NCBI RefSeq assembly: GCF_006439015.1
Contig: NZ_RCZG01000023.1
Coordinates: forward strand, 1 to 55,736
Origin: Mycolicibacterium hodleri
Lineage (GTDB): Bacteria > Actinomycetota > Actinomycetes > Mycobacteriales > Mycobacteriaceae
Direction of reading: 5' to 3'
DNA length: 55,736 nt
Shown: in pieces, positions 9,185 through 16,939 of the stretch
Numbering within the stretch: the stretch's first letter is position 1
Layout of the letters: the number at the start of each line of letters is the position of its first letter
Translations under genes and position numbers: made by a program
The notes under the pieces: model-generated
What the model was told of the DNA's origin: nothing
Database searches by the model: none
What the model saw: only the letters and a program-made list of their open reading frames with translations

Positions 9185-9978
9185 CGAGGCCTCCTGGTCC
9201 CTTGGCTCAGGACCATGCAGAATTGAACTGCCCCGCCCTCGAATGCGTATGCGAGGGCAGGGATTTCCCCCCGCACGTTGCCTTGGTGACTAATTCTGTC
9301 GCGCATCCAGCTGAGAACTATCTCTTGTGCGCGCTAGCGTAGCGGGTTCCTCTGACGGAGGCGACATTAATTAGAGATTCGGTTCGCGTTGCGGTCGCCC
9401 GCCGTCAACGGCGGCGGAAACGCTATTCCAGATCTCGGCGATCTCGGCGATCTCGGCGATCTCGTCGAACGCGGAGCCCGGCCTGGCCCGCGTCGACCGC
9501 GGGTGGATCATTCTCACGTCATGATCCACCCCGTCCCGTTACATGCGCAATGGGAATCGAAGGCGTTGCGCAACAATGGATACTGCACATCCGTGCAGTC
9601 CCTTTGGAGCTAGGCGCTGGCACCCTCTATCTCGACGAAGCCCGTCGGATGTCCTCCGGCAGAGCCCTCAGCGTGCGGCGAGAGCCGCGTTGACTCCGGG
9701 CTGAAGCCGTCGAGGCGCGCCTAGACATCGAACGACGCGGCCCGGTCTGTGGCACCTTTCTCCACGATTCGACGGACGCGCTCCCGTGGACGTCCTGGTG
9801 AGCTGCTGCTGCGCACCAGCCCGACCGCCGTCATTCTTGGCTTGTTTCCTCTGCGCCACCACATATGGTGTCGTCATCACGGCACGATCCTCGTCGAGCA
9901 TCGCTGAACGTATGAAGCCGGAAGCCCGTGTCCATCCGCGGACCCTCACTACTGTTCAATCGCCTGCGCGGGGACAGG
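9185..9978. other. Divergent intergenic region between the mmpL unit and the acyl-AMP ligase
   Basis: About 790 bases hold no gene I can support. Visible structure: an inverted repeat at 9235-9258 (GCCCTCG / CGAGGGC, 10-base loop) and a 9-bp tandem repeat at 9431-9466. Open frames here have low-complexity products and poor starts. The region must hold the promoters of both divergent units, but I cannot assign hexamers with confidence. Confidence 0.5.
9431..9466. repeat. 9-bp tandem repeat, four copies
   Basis: GATCTCGGC occurs three times in direct succession, followed by a fourth copy with one change (GATCTCGTC). It lies in the divergent intergenic region and is a likely length-variable tract. 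Confidence 0.9.
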
Positions 9979-11733
9979 ATGAGTTATACATTCGCGTCGC
10001 GGTCCTTGCTGGTAGGGAGGTCACCGCGATCGGATTACCAGAGCGCGGGGGAGCTGGTGAGCAGGCTTACCGAGAACATGTACTGCAATGCTCGAACGAG
10101 CGGCAACGGCATGGTCACGGGCGAGCCTCAGGCACCGGTGCGGCACACCTGGCTGGAAGTGCACGAGCGGGCACGCCGGATCGCGGGAGGACTTTCCGCA
10201 GTCGATGTGGGACAAGGTGATCCGGTTGGCATGCTGGCCGGCGCCCCCGTCGAGGTTGCGCCGAGTGCACAGGGTCTGTGGATGCGGGGCGCCAGCTTGA
10301 CGATGTTGCATCAGCCGACGCCGCGCGCCGATTTGCATGTGTGGGCGCAGGACACCATCACGGCAATCGACATGATCAAGGCAAAGGTCGTGATCGTGTC
10401 CGATCCATTCATGGCCGCGGCGCCGGTGTTGGCCGACCGTGGCATCGTGGTGGTAACCGTCGAGGACCTGCTTGGTCATGCTCCAGTCACCGCCGTCGAC
10501 ACCGACGAGGAAGATCTGGCGCTACTGCAACTGACATCCGGTTCGACCGGATGCCCGAAGGCGGTCTCGATTACTCACCGCAACGTCGTTGCCAACGCCG
10601 AGGCAATGTTCGTTGGTGCCCAGTTCGACATCGACACCGACGTGATCGTGAGCTGGCTGCCGCTCTTCCACGACATGGGCATGACCGGTTACTTGACCGT
10701 GCCAATGTACTTTGGCGCCGAGCTGATCAAGATCACACCGATGGATTTTCTAGGCGATATCCTGCTGTGGCCCAAGCTGATCGACAAATATCGCGGCACG
10801 ATGACCGCGGCGCCGAACTTCGCTTATTCGTTGTTGGCCAAGAGGCTTCGCAAGCATGCTGAACGTGGTCAATTCGATCTCTCCACGCTTCGGTGGGCGT
10901 TGTCGGGTGGCGAGCAGGTCGAGCCCGCCGACGTCGAGGATCTTTGTGAGGCCGGTGCCCCGTTCGGTCTTCGGCCGGAGGCGATCATTCCCGCCTACGG
11001 CATGGCCGAGACGACGGTGGCAGTGTCGTTTTCCGAGTGCGGTGCCGGCCTGATGGTCGACGAGGTCGACGGCGATGACTTGGCGATGCTCCGTAGGGCG
11101 CTGCCGGCCACGATGGGCAATATCCGCCGCCTCGCAGCGCTGGGCCCGCCGCTGGGCGGACTGGAAGCCAGGATCGTGGACGAGGACGGCAGCCTATTGC
11201 CGGGGCGCCACGTTGGGGTGATTCAGTTGCGGGGTGAGCCGGTGACACGTGGGTACGTCACCGCGGGTGGTTTCGTCGCCAGCCAGGACGAAGAGGGCTG
11301 GTATGACACGGGTGATCTGGGTTACCTGACCGAACACGGACACATCGTGGTCTGCGGCCGCGCCAAGGACGTGATAATCATGGCCGGACGCAACATCTAT
11401 CCGACCGATGTCGAGCGGGCTGCCGCACGGGTCGAAGGGGTTCGGCCCGGGGGTGCCATTGCTGTGCGACTCGATGCCGGGCGGTCGCGGGAGTCCTTCG
11501 CGGTCGCGGTGGAGTCGAAGGCGTTCGACGATCCAGCAGAGGTGCGCCGCATCGAACGCGAGGTCGCCCACGCGGTCGCTTCGGACGTTGATGCGCGACC
11601 GCGTTGCGTCCTAGTGCTGGGTCCAGGCGTCCTTCCCAAGACCCCGTCGGGAAAGCTACGCCGCGCGCATGCACTAGCACTGGTCGAGCGAACGGCCGGA
11701 CCGTCGTCCGCGGCGATGGCCGCCAGGCAGTAG
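9979..11733 (+). CDS. Fatty acyl-AMP ligase (FadD family, FAAL type)
   Basis: The protein belongs to the ANL adenylating superfamily: phosphate-binding LTSGSTGCPKA, AYGMAETT, WYDTGDLGYL, GRAKDVIIMAGRNIYPTD and a C-terminal LPKTPSGKLRR catalytic lysine loop. The region around PTPRADLHVW and FSECGAGLMVDEVD is typical of mycobacterial long-chain fatty acyl-AMP ligases, which activate fatty acids as acyl-adenylates and hand them to carrier proteins of PKS or NRPS enzymes. From ATG 9979 it has 584 residues, the length I recall for FadD24/FadD25-type enzymes; a frame-compatible start at 9928 is possible but GGGGAC just before 9979 favours the shorter form. It is divergent from the NRPS unit and is the likely source of its lipid starter. 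Confidence 0.9.
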   Translation: MSYTFASRSLLVGRSPRSDYQSAGELVSRLTENMYCNARTSGNGMVTGEPQAPVRHTWLEVHERARRIAGGLSAVDVGQGDPVGMLAGAPVEVAPSAQGLWMRGASLTMLHQPTPRADLHVWAQDTITAIDMIKAKVVIVSDPFMAAAPVLADRGIVVVTVEDLLGHAPVTAVDTDEEDLALLQLTSGSTGCPKAVSITHRNVVANAEAMFVGAQFDIDTDVIVSWLPLFHDMGMTGYLTVPMYFGAELIKITPMDFLGDILLWPKLIDKYRGTMTAAPNFAYSLLAKRLRKHAERGQFDLSTLRWALSGGEQVEPADVEDLCEAGAPFGLRPEAIIPAYGMAETTVAVSFSECGAGLMVDEVDGDDLAMLRRALPATMGNIRRLAALGPPLGGLEARIVDEDGSLLPGRHVGVIQLRGEPVTRGYVTAGGFVASQDEEGWYDTGDLGYLTEHGHIVVCGRAKDVIIMAGRNIYPTDVERAAARVEGVRPGGAIAVRLDAGRSRESFAVAVESKAFDDPAEVRRIEREVAHAVASDVDARPRCVLVLGPGVLPKTPSGKLRRAHALALVERTAGPSSAAMAARQ

Positions 11734-11888
11734 CCCCCGAGACGGCTGCACCCGGTGAGGCTGGCAAAAGGGGTCTTGGATCAGCAGATGAGGTCCCGCC
11801 GAAGGCCGCTCCTTGCGGTGCATTCGACCGTCCAAGTCAGTACGTCCGATTCGATCCCTGCCGGGACCGACGGCGTTAATCTGCTGCC

Positions 11889-12392
11889 ATGGCACGAACG
11901 TTCGACTTCTCGGTCGAATCCACGGTCAGCGTCGAAGAAATTCACTCGGCGTTTGCCGAGGAGGACTACTGGCTGGCACGGCTGGCGACCTTCGGCGGCA
12001 TCGGGAAGCTGGACTCGTTTGCCATCGACACCAGTGGCGCTGTCCATGTGGTCATCGTCCAGGACCTGCGAAACGATTTGATGCCCGGGCTATTCGCGAA
12101 GCTGTATCCCCGTGATCTGGCAGTCGTGCAAGACGAGACGTGGAGCCTTGTCGGTAGTGGCTTGGTGCGCGGAGAAGTCAGTACCGCGGCGCGCGGCGCG
12201 CCGGGTTCCGGATCCGGCACGGTGTTGCTCGCGGCGCCGCCGAGTGGCTCCCGCCTGAATTGCACTGCGACCGCGAAGGTCAAAGTTCCGCTGGTCGGCG
12301 GCAAGATCGAGAGCCTCGTCGGTCGACAGATGGTCGAAGAAACTCCGGTAATGCTGCGCTTCACCGCGCAGTGGATCATGGAGAATGCCTGA
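11889..12392 (+). CDS. DUF2505 family protein
   Basis: The 167-residue protein matches the DUF2505 pattern of mycobacteria: an N-terminal RTFDFSVESTVSVEEIHSAF, a middle EDYWLARLATFGG and a C-terminal VPLVGGKIESLVGRQM. DUF2505 belongs to the START/SRPBCC-like fold group with a hydrophobic cavity; no reaction is known. There is no signal peptide. It stands alone, 155 bases after the acyl-AMP ligase on the same strand, and may or may not share its transcript. Such genes occur as scattered single copies in mycobacteria, so a role in the lipopeptide locus is not implied. Confidence 0.85.
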   Translation: MARTFDFSVESTVSVEEIHSAFAEEDYWLARLATFGGIGKLDSFAIDTSGAVHVVIVQDLRNDLMPGLFAKLYPRDLAVVQDETWSLVGSGLVRGEVSTAARGAPGSGSGTVLLAAPPSGSRLNCTATAKVKVPLVGGKIESLVGRQMVEETPVMLRFTAQWIMENA

Positions 12393-12589
12393 AGTCTCAC
12401 GTTTGTGTTGCGGCGCAGCGGCGCTCGCGCTCGTCGACGGCTTGGGCGCATGCCCCTACTCAAGCTGGGCGGTTGCCGCCCATCCGTCTGCCAACGCGGT
12501 TGCCGGGCGTCGTGACAACCGTCGGGTGACAGCACTGAGTCGCCTGTCACTAGTCGTGGCGGCTCGTCCGGTGCTGGCTGACAGGATCG
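12393..12589. other. Short region with an inverted repeat before the IS remnant
   Basis: GTGACAG (12526-12532) and CTGTCAC (12544-12550) form a perfect 7-bp inverted repeat. It lies just before the transposase remnant and may be a leftover of a mobile-element end, but no duplicated target site is visible. Confidence 0.3.
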
Positions 12590-12900
12590 GTGTCGTCGTA
12601 CACCCCGGAGGAGAAGGCCCCCGCTGTGCGGATGGTGCGGGCTCTGAGGGAAGAGTTGGGGGTAGATCACGGGACGGTGCAGCGGGTCGCCCGCCAACTC
12701 GGGTGTGGCATCGAGTCGGTGCGCTCTAGGGTGCGCCAGGCCGACATCGATGACGGGCACGCGCCGGGGGTCAGTACCTCAAAGTCTGCGCGGGTAAAGG
12801 ATCTCGAGCAGCAGATCCGAGAACTCAAGCGTGCCAACGGATTCTGAAACGAGCAACGAGTTCCTCGGGACGGAGCGCGACCGCCAACAAGGTGCGCACA
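12590..12900 (+). pseudogene. IS3-family transposase OrfA remnant
   Basis: The frame from GTG 12590 encodes a typical IS3 OrfA N-terminus: SSYTPEEKAPAVRMVRALRE, then ARQLGCGIESVRSRVRQADI and a leucine-zipper stretch ending RELKRANG. At about 12838 the frame breaks: family members read ANEILKRA, and here a missing A after AACG turns it into a stop at 12845-12847. In the shifted frame ILKRAT continues briefly and then loses resemblance. No OrfB follows, so the element is dead and truncated. Confidence 0.75.
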
Positions 12901-12937
12901 CCGTCACCGAGGGCGACGCAAAGCGAGCGCGCCGAAG

Positions 12938-13216
12938 CTAGGTAGTTTTCTGTGGAGTGGCCGTGAGCGTAGAGCTACCGTTCGAATACGAGCCGGCAGT
13001 AGCAATCTTGACCATGCTCGACGTGCCTGTGTCGTCGGCATCCTCGCAGTTGGCCGAACTCGCTGGGCCGTTTGAGAAGGCCTGGTGTGATGACGCTCCC
13101 GGAACCGAGCCGCTGCACGTAGGCGCGGCCGCAGCAACGCCCGCGAAGCCCAGCGCGCTTACCGCCAACCCCGCGGCGACGAGTAATGTATTTCCCAAAG
13201 AAACGATCCTGACCAT
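12938..13216 (-). CDS. Small secreted protein, hypothetical
   Basis: From ATG 13216 (GGGGA ribosome site) this 92-residue protein has a clear signal peptide: MVRIVS, a hydrophobic core LLVAAGLAVSALGFAGVAAA, then a probable cut after AAA before APTCSG. The mature part is about 60 residues, rich in Ser, Gly and Ala, with two cysteines that could pair. I do not recognise a named family; small alanine-rich exported proteins of this kind are common in mycobacteria. A longer in-frame extension to 13456 exists but would bury the signal peptide, so I reject it. Confidence 0.65.
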   Translation of the reverse strand: MVRIVSLGNTLLVAAGLAVSALGFAGVAAAAPTCSGSVPGASSHQAFSNGPASSANCEDADDTGTSSMVKIATAGSYSNGSSTLTATPQKTT

Positions 13217-13748
13217 CGATTTTCCCCACTTTCGCTTCACTAGTTGGTGGTCCGACGCTAGGGCAATGTGACGCAGATCGTGCAGCGCCCAAGGACATCC
13301 ACAGTGAGTTAACAGAAGAAGATCAGAACTTGCATACGGTCGGCCATGTCGTCCAACCAGTCGGCGACGACCTTGGTCAGATCTGAAGCTGTCCCCGGTA
13401 GTTGGCGCTCTCGACCGCGGACATTGCGTGCAAAGTCGTTGAGCGTATCGGCGCACTGCTGATCAGCCCCCACGCACTGCCCGAGTGAAAACCGCCTAGG
13501 GCCGACCGCACCCTCGTCGGCCACGCAGCTTGCAGGGACACGGTGGCGGCCACCTCACATGGACGTGCCGACAATGCGGCGGCACGATGTACGGTCTGCC
13601 GCTCGGCACGCACTGCTCAGCCGTGAGCGGTCCCGCGGCCGTTCGCATCAGCAATTTTCGCGAACCTCACGAGGTGCCGCCTGCGGTCCCACCTTTGCCT
13701 ACGCTGCATTTACCTGGGTCGCGTCCTAGCCCTGGCACTCCCAGGCGT
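13217..13748. other. Region without a supported gene
   Basis: About 530 bases between the secreted protein and the nitroreductase-like gene. A minus-strand frame at 13309-13524 (CVGADQQCADTLNDFARN and onwards) looks protein-like and may be the tail of a decayed small gene, but its start lacks support. I see no tRNA, IS end or clear promoter. Confidence 0.4.
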
Positions 13749-14258
13749 CTATTGACGGGTCAACGCGAAGGCTCGAATCTCGCGATCAGTTCGGGTCCGG
13801 TAGGCGGGATAGGCCTTGAGGTATGCCATGAACTTCTGACAGGCGCGGTCGTAATCGTCCCTGAAGAGCTGCTCAGCCATGACAGGGATTTCTTGTCCCC
13901 CCATGGTGACCCAACCGTTCGGGTTCGCCAGCAGGTTCGACGACCAGGCGGGGTGCATGGACTGCCCAAAGTTGCTCCCGAACAGAAGAAGGCGCTCCCC
14001 ATCTCGCAGGTAGATCAGCGGCGACTCCCGCCGCTGACCCGACTTGCTGCCGACCGTGGTCAGCAAGAGCAACGGCAATCCGAAGGGGCCGAGCACGGTA
14101 TAGCGCCCTTTCGTTCGGCTAAGGACTCGACGGTCCAACGGGACCAGTGTTCGGATACACCGAGAACCAAGTCGCGTCGCAGCAAACGCGTTGATCACAC
14201 CGCGAAAGGGTGCCGACTCGGAACCCCACCGCACATCAGGAAACCTATCCCCGGTCAT
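13749..14258 (-). CDS. Deazaflavin (F420)-dependent nitroreductase (Ddn)-like protein
   Basis: The protein of about 169 residues carries the Ddn/FDOR-A family core: YTVLGPFGLPLLLLTTVGSK, SGQRRESPLIYLRDGERLLL, GSNFGQSMHPAWSSNLLANP, and MAEQLFRDDYDRACQKFMA towards the end. The family binds cofactor F420 and reduces quinones or nitro compounds, usually close to the membrane. ATG 14258, behind a GGGGGG run, gives a normal family length; an upstream in-frame ATG at 14336 adds 26 residues without family resemblance. It stands alone in a decayed stretch and is probably an accessory copy. Confidence 0.8.
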   Translation of the reverse strand: MTGDRFPDVRWGSESAPFRGVINAFAATRLGSRCIRTLVPLDRRVLSRTKGRYTVLGPFGLPLLLLTTVGSKSGQRRESPLIYLRDGERLLLFGSNFGQSMHPAWSSNLLANPNGWVTMGGQEIPVMAEQLFRDDYDRACQKFMAYLKAYPAYRTRTDREIRAFALTRQ

Positions 14259-14404
14259 GAAACCCCCCGTTTCTCCCCGTGGATTGGGCTGACTTACAGC
14301 ACCAATTACATCGCAACCGTTGCTCACCCGCAGCAACTTCGGAAAGAGCTCGGCCCCGCCACCCTGAGTGAGTGACGGGCCGAAAAACAGATTAGGACGC
14401 GGCG

Positions 14405-14611
14405 CTAGCGCATACGGTTCCCACCAGTTTTGGCGACTAGCTTCAGCACGGCTGCCGTGTTCGTGCCGGCTTCGGCGAAGTGCAGATCTAGTCGTGCGAC
14501 TGCGGCGGCGAGCAGCGCGGGTGACCCGTCCCGGATGGAATGTGCGTCGAGCCTGTCGGCGAACTGGCCGCGCAGATAGTCAATGTCGCGGGAGTGAAAC
14601 AATCCCGTCAT
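14405..14611 (-). CDS. Small phage-like hypothetical protein
   Basis: A 68-residue protein (MTGLFHSRDIDYLRGQF... ending GGNRMR) whose ATG overlaps the stop of the next upstream gene by four bases (ATGA), a sign of translational coupling. It is predicted mostly helical with no membrane segment. I do not recognise a family. Its size, basic tail and tight packing resemble small early genes of mycobacteriophages. Confidence 0.5.
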   Translation of the reverse strand: MTGLFHSRDIDYLRGQFADRLDAHSIRDGSPALLAAAVARLDLHFAEAGTNTAAVLKLVAKTGGNRMR

Positions 14612-14916
14612 CGCGTCAGACCCTGTTCGATGTCAGCTGCGCGGATGAGTGCGGCGGCCAACGACCGGGCGGTGTCCGACGTGATGGGGATCTTCTGTTC
14701 CCTCCAGTGCGATCCGGGGCCGTGCCACGTTTCGACGGCGATTTCGACGCCGTCGTGGAGGCGTTCCAGTTCGCCAAGCTGCACCGTCGTGAACTGGCCG
14801 TGGGTGAAAGACCTCGTCGCGTTAACACACGCCTGGCACTTCACGACGTCAGCCTCGGGAATGACATTGACTTTGGTCACCTGATGGGAGCAGTACGGTT
14901 CGGCCTCGCTATGCAT
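14608..14916 (-). CDS. Small phage-like protein with Cys/His residues
   Basis: The 102-residue protein starts at ATG 14916 and ends by overlapping the downstream gene. It has Cys9 with His11 (YCSHQ) and a CQAC pair near residues 27-30, which could bind one zinc ion, followed by a strand-rich half (FTTVQLGELERLHDGVEIAV) ending IRAADIEQGLTR. The arrangement resembles small zinc-containing proteins of actinobacteriophages, but I cannot name a family. Starts further upstream (for example TTG near 14948) are possible. Confidence 0.5.
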   Translation of the reverse strand: MHSEAEPYCSHQVTKVNVIPEADVVKCQACVNATRSFTHGQFTTVQLGELERLHDGVEIAVETWHGPGSHWREQKIPITSDTARSLAAALIRAADIEQGLTR

Positions 14917-15324
14917 GTCGAACTCGTCGTCGCGGTTCGTGCACAAGGTTGAGGTGATAGCCGTGACGGTCGACGATGCCCGTTCTTGGTTCGGTGGTGG
15001 TCTCGGGCCACCTCGTCGAGTGGTTCGCAGGTGTCGACGAAGTTCTGCAGCATCGCCGAGAGTCGGCGGGCGTCCCGCACCGTGAGGTCGGCCCCGTTCG
15101 CCGCTATCTCCGGATCGAGCCGAAACAGGATGCTGCGACCCGTCGCTCCACACACGTACTGGATGCCCTGAATCGTCAATGACACCTCGCCCACGTCGAT
15201 GGTTGTGGTGATTGAACATGCGGCCGCGGTCGTCGCCTTCGCATTCCCACTCGTCGACCCAGACAGCGCCGGCGGGCGCAGCGACGTTGCGATACGGGTT
15301 CGTTGGTGCGGTAACAGTGGTCAT
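14877..15324 (-). pseudogene. Frameshifted phage-like gene
   Basis: The frame from ATG 15324 reads MTTVTAPTNPYRN, then AVWVDEWECEGDDRGRMF, and loses sense after about 15212. The neighbouring frame continues sensibly with SITTTIDVGEVSLTIQG, then YVCGATGRSILFRLDPEI and LTVRDARRLSAMLQNFVD. The join is at ATGTTCAATC; restoring a lost TC would give one continuous protein of about 110-150 residues. The product resembles small mycobacteriophage proteins of unknown function that begin MTTVTAPTNPYRN. It lies just left of the attachment repeat, outside the main element, so it may belong to an older integrant in the same tRNA. Confidence 0.55.
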
Positions 15325-15406
15325 GGCTCAGCTCCATTCAGTTGGAGCCGCCTCGGGTCACCTAGTTGTGCGTATCTTGCGCGGATTCGCATCTGCGCTG
15401 ATCAGA

Positions 15407-15429
15407 TGGTGCCCCCGGCAGGATTCGAA
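15407..15429. repeat. attL, 23-bp attachment core
   Basis: Identical to 28418-28440, the 3' end of the tRNA-Arg gene. It begins TGGTGCCCCCGGC and ends GATTCGAA; the match stops on both sides (A/G before, A/C after). Confidence 0.9.
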
Positions 15430-15549
15430 AGTGCCGTCCGATCCGACGCTGGTGTGTGCGCTGATCAGCAATAACGTTGATGACCAACATCTTTCACCCC
15501 ATCGACGTTCGCCCGTCACGCACAGCTCGCACGGGGTAGAATGGCTGGC

Positions 15550-15569
15550 ATCGTTGGAGCATTGTTGAG
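15550..15569 (+). repeat. Putative integrase arm-type site 1
   Basis: One of three 20-bp copies of the pattern ATNGTTGRNNYATTGTTGAG. This copy lies 120 bp inside attL, between attL and the integrase gene, where arm sites of tyrosine integrases are expected. Confidence 0.6.
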
Positions 15570-15653
15570 AATCAGCAAACCAGCTGGTTAACGCAATGGG
15601 CCGCAGGATTCCTACCGGGATTTAGGTGAGATTGCAGAGGGGATGGGCTGGAA

Positions 15654-15938
15654 ATGGCAGGCAAGAAAAACCCGCGCGAGTGGGGATCAATTCGCAAGCA
15701 GCCGACGAGATCGGCCCGGTTCCAAGCGTCCTATGTTGGTCCCGATCTGCGGCGACACTTCGCGCCGATCACATTTGACTCGAAGATGATGGCCGAACGC
15801 TGGCTGAACAAAGAAAAGGATCGGATCGACCGGTGCGCCGCGAGCGACGAGGGACTGTCGTCGTGGAAACCGCCCGAAGTCATCACCGAGGAAATCAAGG
15901 CCGAAGCGGTCTCAGTCGCTGATTACGCAAGACGGTGA
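15654..15938 (+). CDS. Tyrosine integrase, N-terminal part (arm-binding)
   Basis: This 94-residue product starts at ATG 15654 after a GAGGGG-containing leader. It has the small basic N-terminal domain of phage integrases: KKNPREWGSIRKQPT, then FQASYVGPDLRRHFAPITFD and AERWLNKEKDRIDR, and ends VSVADYARR. In intact relatives this module binds arm-type DNA sites and continues directly into the core-binding domain. Here a TGA at 15936-15938 stops it, and the rest is in the -1 frame, overlapping by GTGA. It may be one half of a broken gene, a frameshifted product, or a separately made subunit. Confidence 0.75.
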   Translation: MAGKKNPREWGSIRKQPTRSARFQASYVGPDLRRHFAPITFDSKMMAERWLNKEKDRIDRCAASDEGLSSWKPPEVITEEIKAEAVSVADYARR

Positions 15939-16861
15939 TCGGTGAACGCAACCTGAAAGCGCGAACCCGAATCGGTTACGAGGCGTCCCTAGCCAATTAC
16001 ATCGAGCCGAAGCTAGGGAAGTACGCGGTACGCGACCTATCCCCAGCCTTAGTGCGTTCGTGGTTCTCCGGCCTCGGCAGCGCGCACCCGGTCCGCAACG
16101 CTCACGCCTACGGCCTGCTCAATATGATCTGCAATACCGCCGTGCGAGACGGGTTGGTCGAACGCAATCCCTGCATGATCGAACGGGCATCGAATCCTAA
16201 AACGAAGCGCCAGGCCGTCGTCCCAACCATTCCCGAACTGGAAGCCATCGCCGACGCGCTCGGCAGTGAAACCAAGAACGCTCGGTTCCGCGCGCTGGTG
16301 CTGATTTCGGCGTGGTGTGGTCTGCGCTATGGCGAAGTCTCGGAGCTGCGCCGAAAAGACTTGGACGTCGAATGCACTGTTGTGACGGTGGCGCGTGGTG
16401 TCACCCATCGAAGCGGCAAATGCATGATCGACATGCCCAAAGACGGGAAGCCCGCCAAGGTGGTGATTCCGCCGCACATCCGCGAAGACATCAAAGCGCA
16501 CCTTGCCGAACACGTCGCCAAGCCCGCCGATTCGATGCTGTTCACACCCGCGCGCGGCGGCTGCCATGTCAACGATCGCGTGTTCGCCAAAGACGTGTTC
16601 AAACCGGCGCTGGCATCGATCGGCCGCGAAGATATGCGCGTGCACGATCTGCGCCACTTCGCGGGAACGATGACAGCGCGCGTCGGCAACCTGCCCGAGA
16701 CGATGGCCCGGTTGCGGCATTCCACGATGAAGGCCAGCGTCATCTATCAGAGCCAAGTATCGGGCCGTGACATCGCCGTGGCCGATGCGTTGTCAGTGCT
16801 GCGCGCTGAAACCATTGCAGCACAACGTGATTCGTCTGACCTAGTTTTGACTAATAGTTGA
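15935..16861 (+). CDS. Tyrosine integrase, core-binding and catalytic part
   Basis: This 308-residue frame starts at GTG 15935 inside the stop region of the preceding frame. Residues 5-85 form a SAM-like core-binding domain (RTRIGYEASLANYIEPKL), and 95-290 the catalytic domain. All catalytic residues are in place: Arg131 (CGLRYGEV), a lysine hairpin near 169-175, His237-x-x-Arg240 (HDLRHF), His262 (RLRHST) and the nucleophile Tyr271 (VIYQSQ). It would catalyse site-specific recombination between the tRNA site and the element. No good ribosome site precedes GTG, so expression depends on frameshifting or on coupled re-initiation. The stop codon overlaps arm-type site 2. Confidence 0.9.
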   Translation: MIGERNLKARTRIGYEASLANYIEPKLGKYAVRDLSPALVRSWFSGLGSAHPVRNAHAYGLLNMICNTAVRDGLVERNPCMIERASNPKTKRQAVVPTIPELEAIADALGSETKNARFRALVLISAWCGLRYGEVSELRRKDLDVECTVVTVARGVTHRSGKCMIDMPKDGKPAKVVIPPHIREDIKAHLAEHVAKPADSMLFTPARGGCHVNDRVFAKDVFKPALASIGREDMRVHDLRHFAGTMTARVGNLPETMARLRHSTMKASVIYQSQVSGRDIAVADALSVLRAETIAAQRDSSDLVLTNS

Positions 16862-16873
16862 GACATTGTTGAG
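16854..16873 (+). repeat. Putative integrase arm-type site 2
   Basis: Second copy of the 20-bp pattern (ATAGTTG, four variable bases, ATTGTTGAG), overlapping the integrase stop codon. Confidence 0.55.
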
Positions 16874-16916
16874 TGATTCAGCGGAAGTGCGCTGACCTGC
16901 AATAACGGGTCATTGG

Positions 16917-16937
16917 CCGCAGGTTTTAACCCTGCGG
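16917..16937. terminator. Hairpin between convergent integrase and zinc-knuckle genes
   Basis: CCGCAGG and CCTGCGG form a perfect 7-bp stem with the 7-base loop TTTTAAC, three bases beyond the stop of the minus-strand gene and 56 bases beyond the integrase stop. It could serve both strands; there is no T-run after it. Confidence 0.5.
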
Positions 16938-16939
16938 GG

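Noticed and set aside
9668..9949. 93-codon minus-strand ORF in the divergent intergenic region
   Set aside because: Arg/Gly-rich low-complexity product, no ribosome site, and it overlaps the acyl-AMP ligase leader.
13309..13524. 71-codon minus-strand ORF (CVGADQQCADTLNDFARN...)
   Set aside because: Looks protein-like but has no start signal and no recognisable family; possibly a decayed gene tail.
13530..14375. 281-codon plus-strand ORF
   Set aside because: Antisense shadow of the nitroreductase-like gene, which carries clear family motifs.
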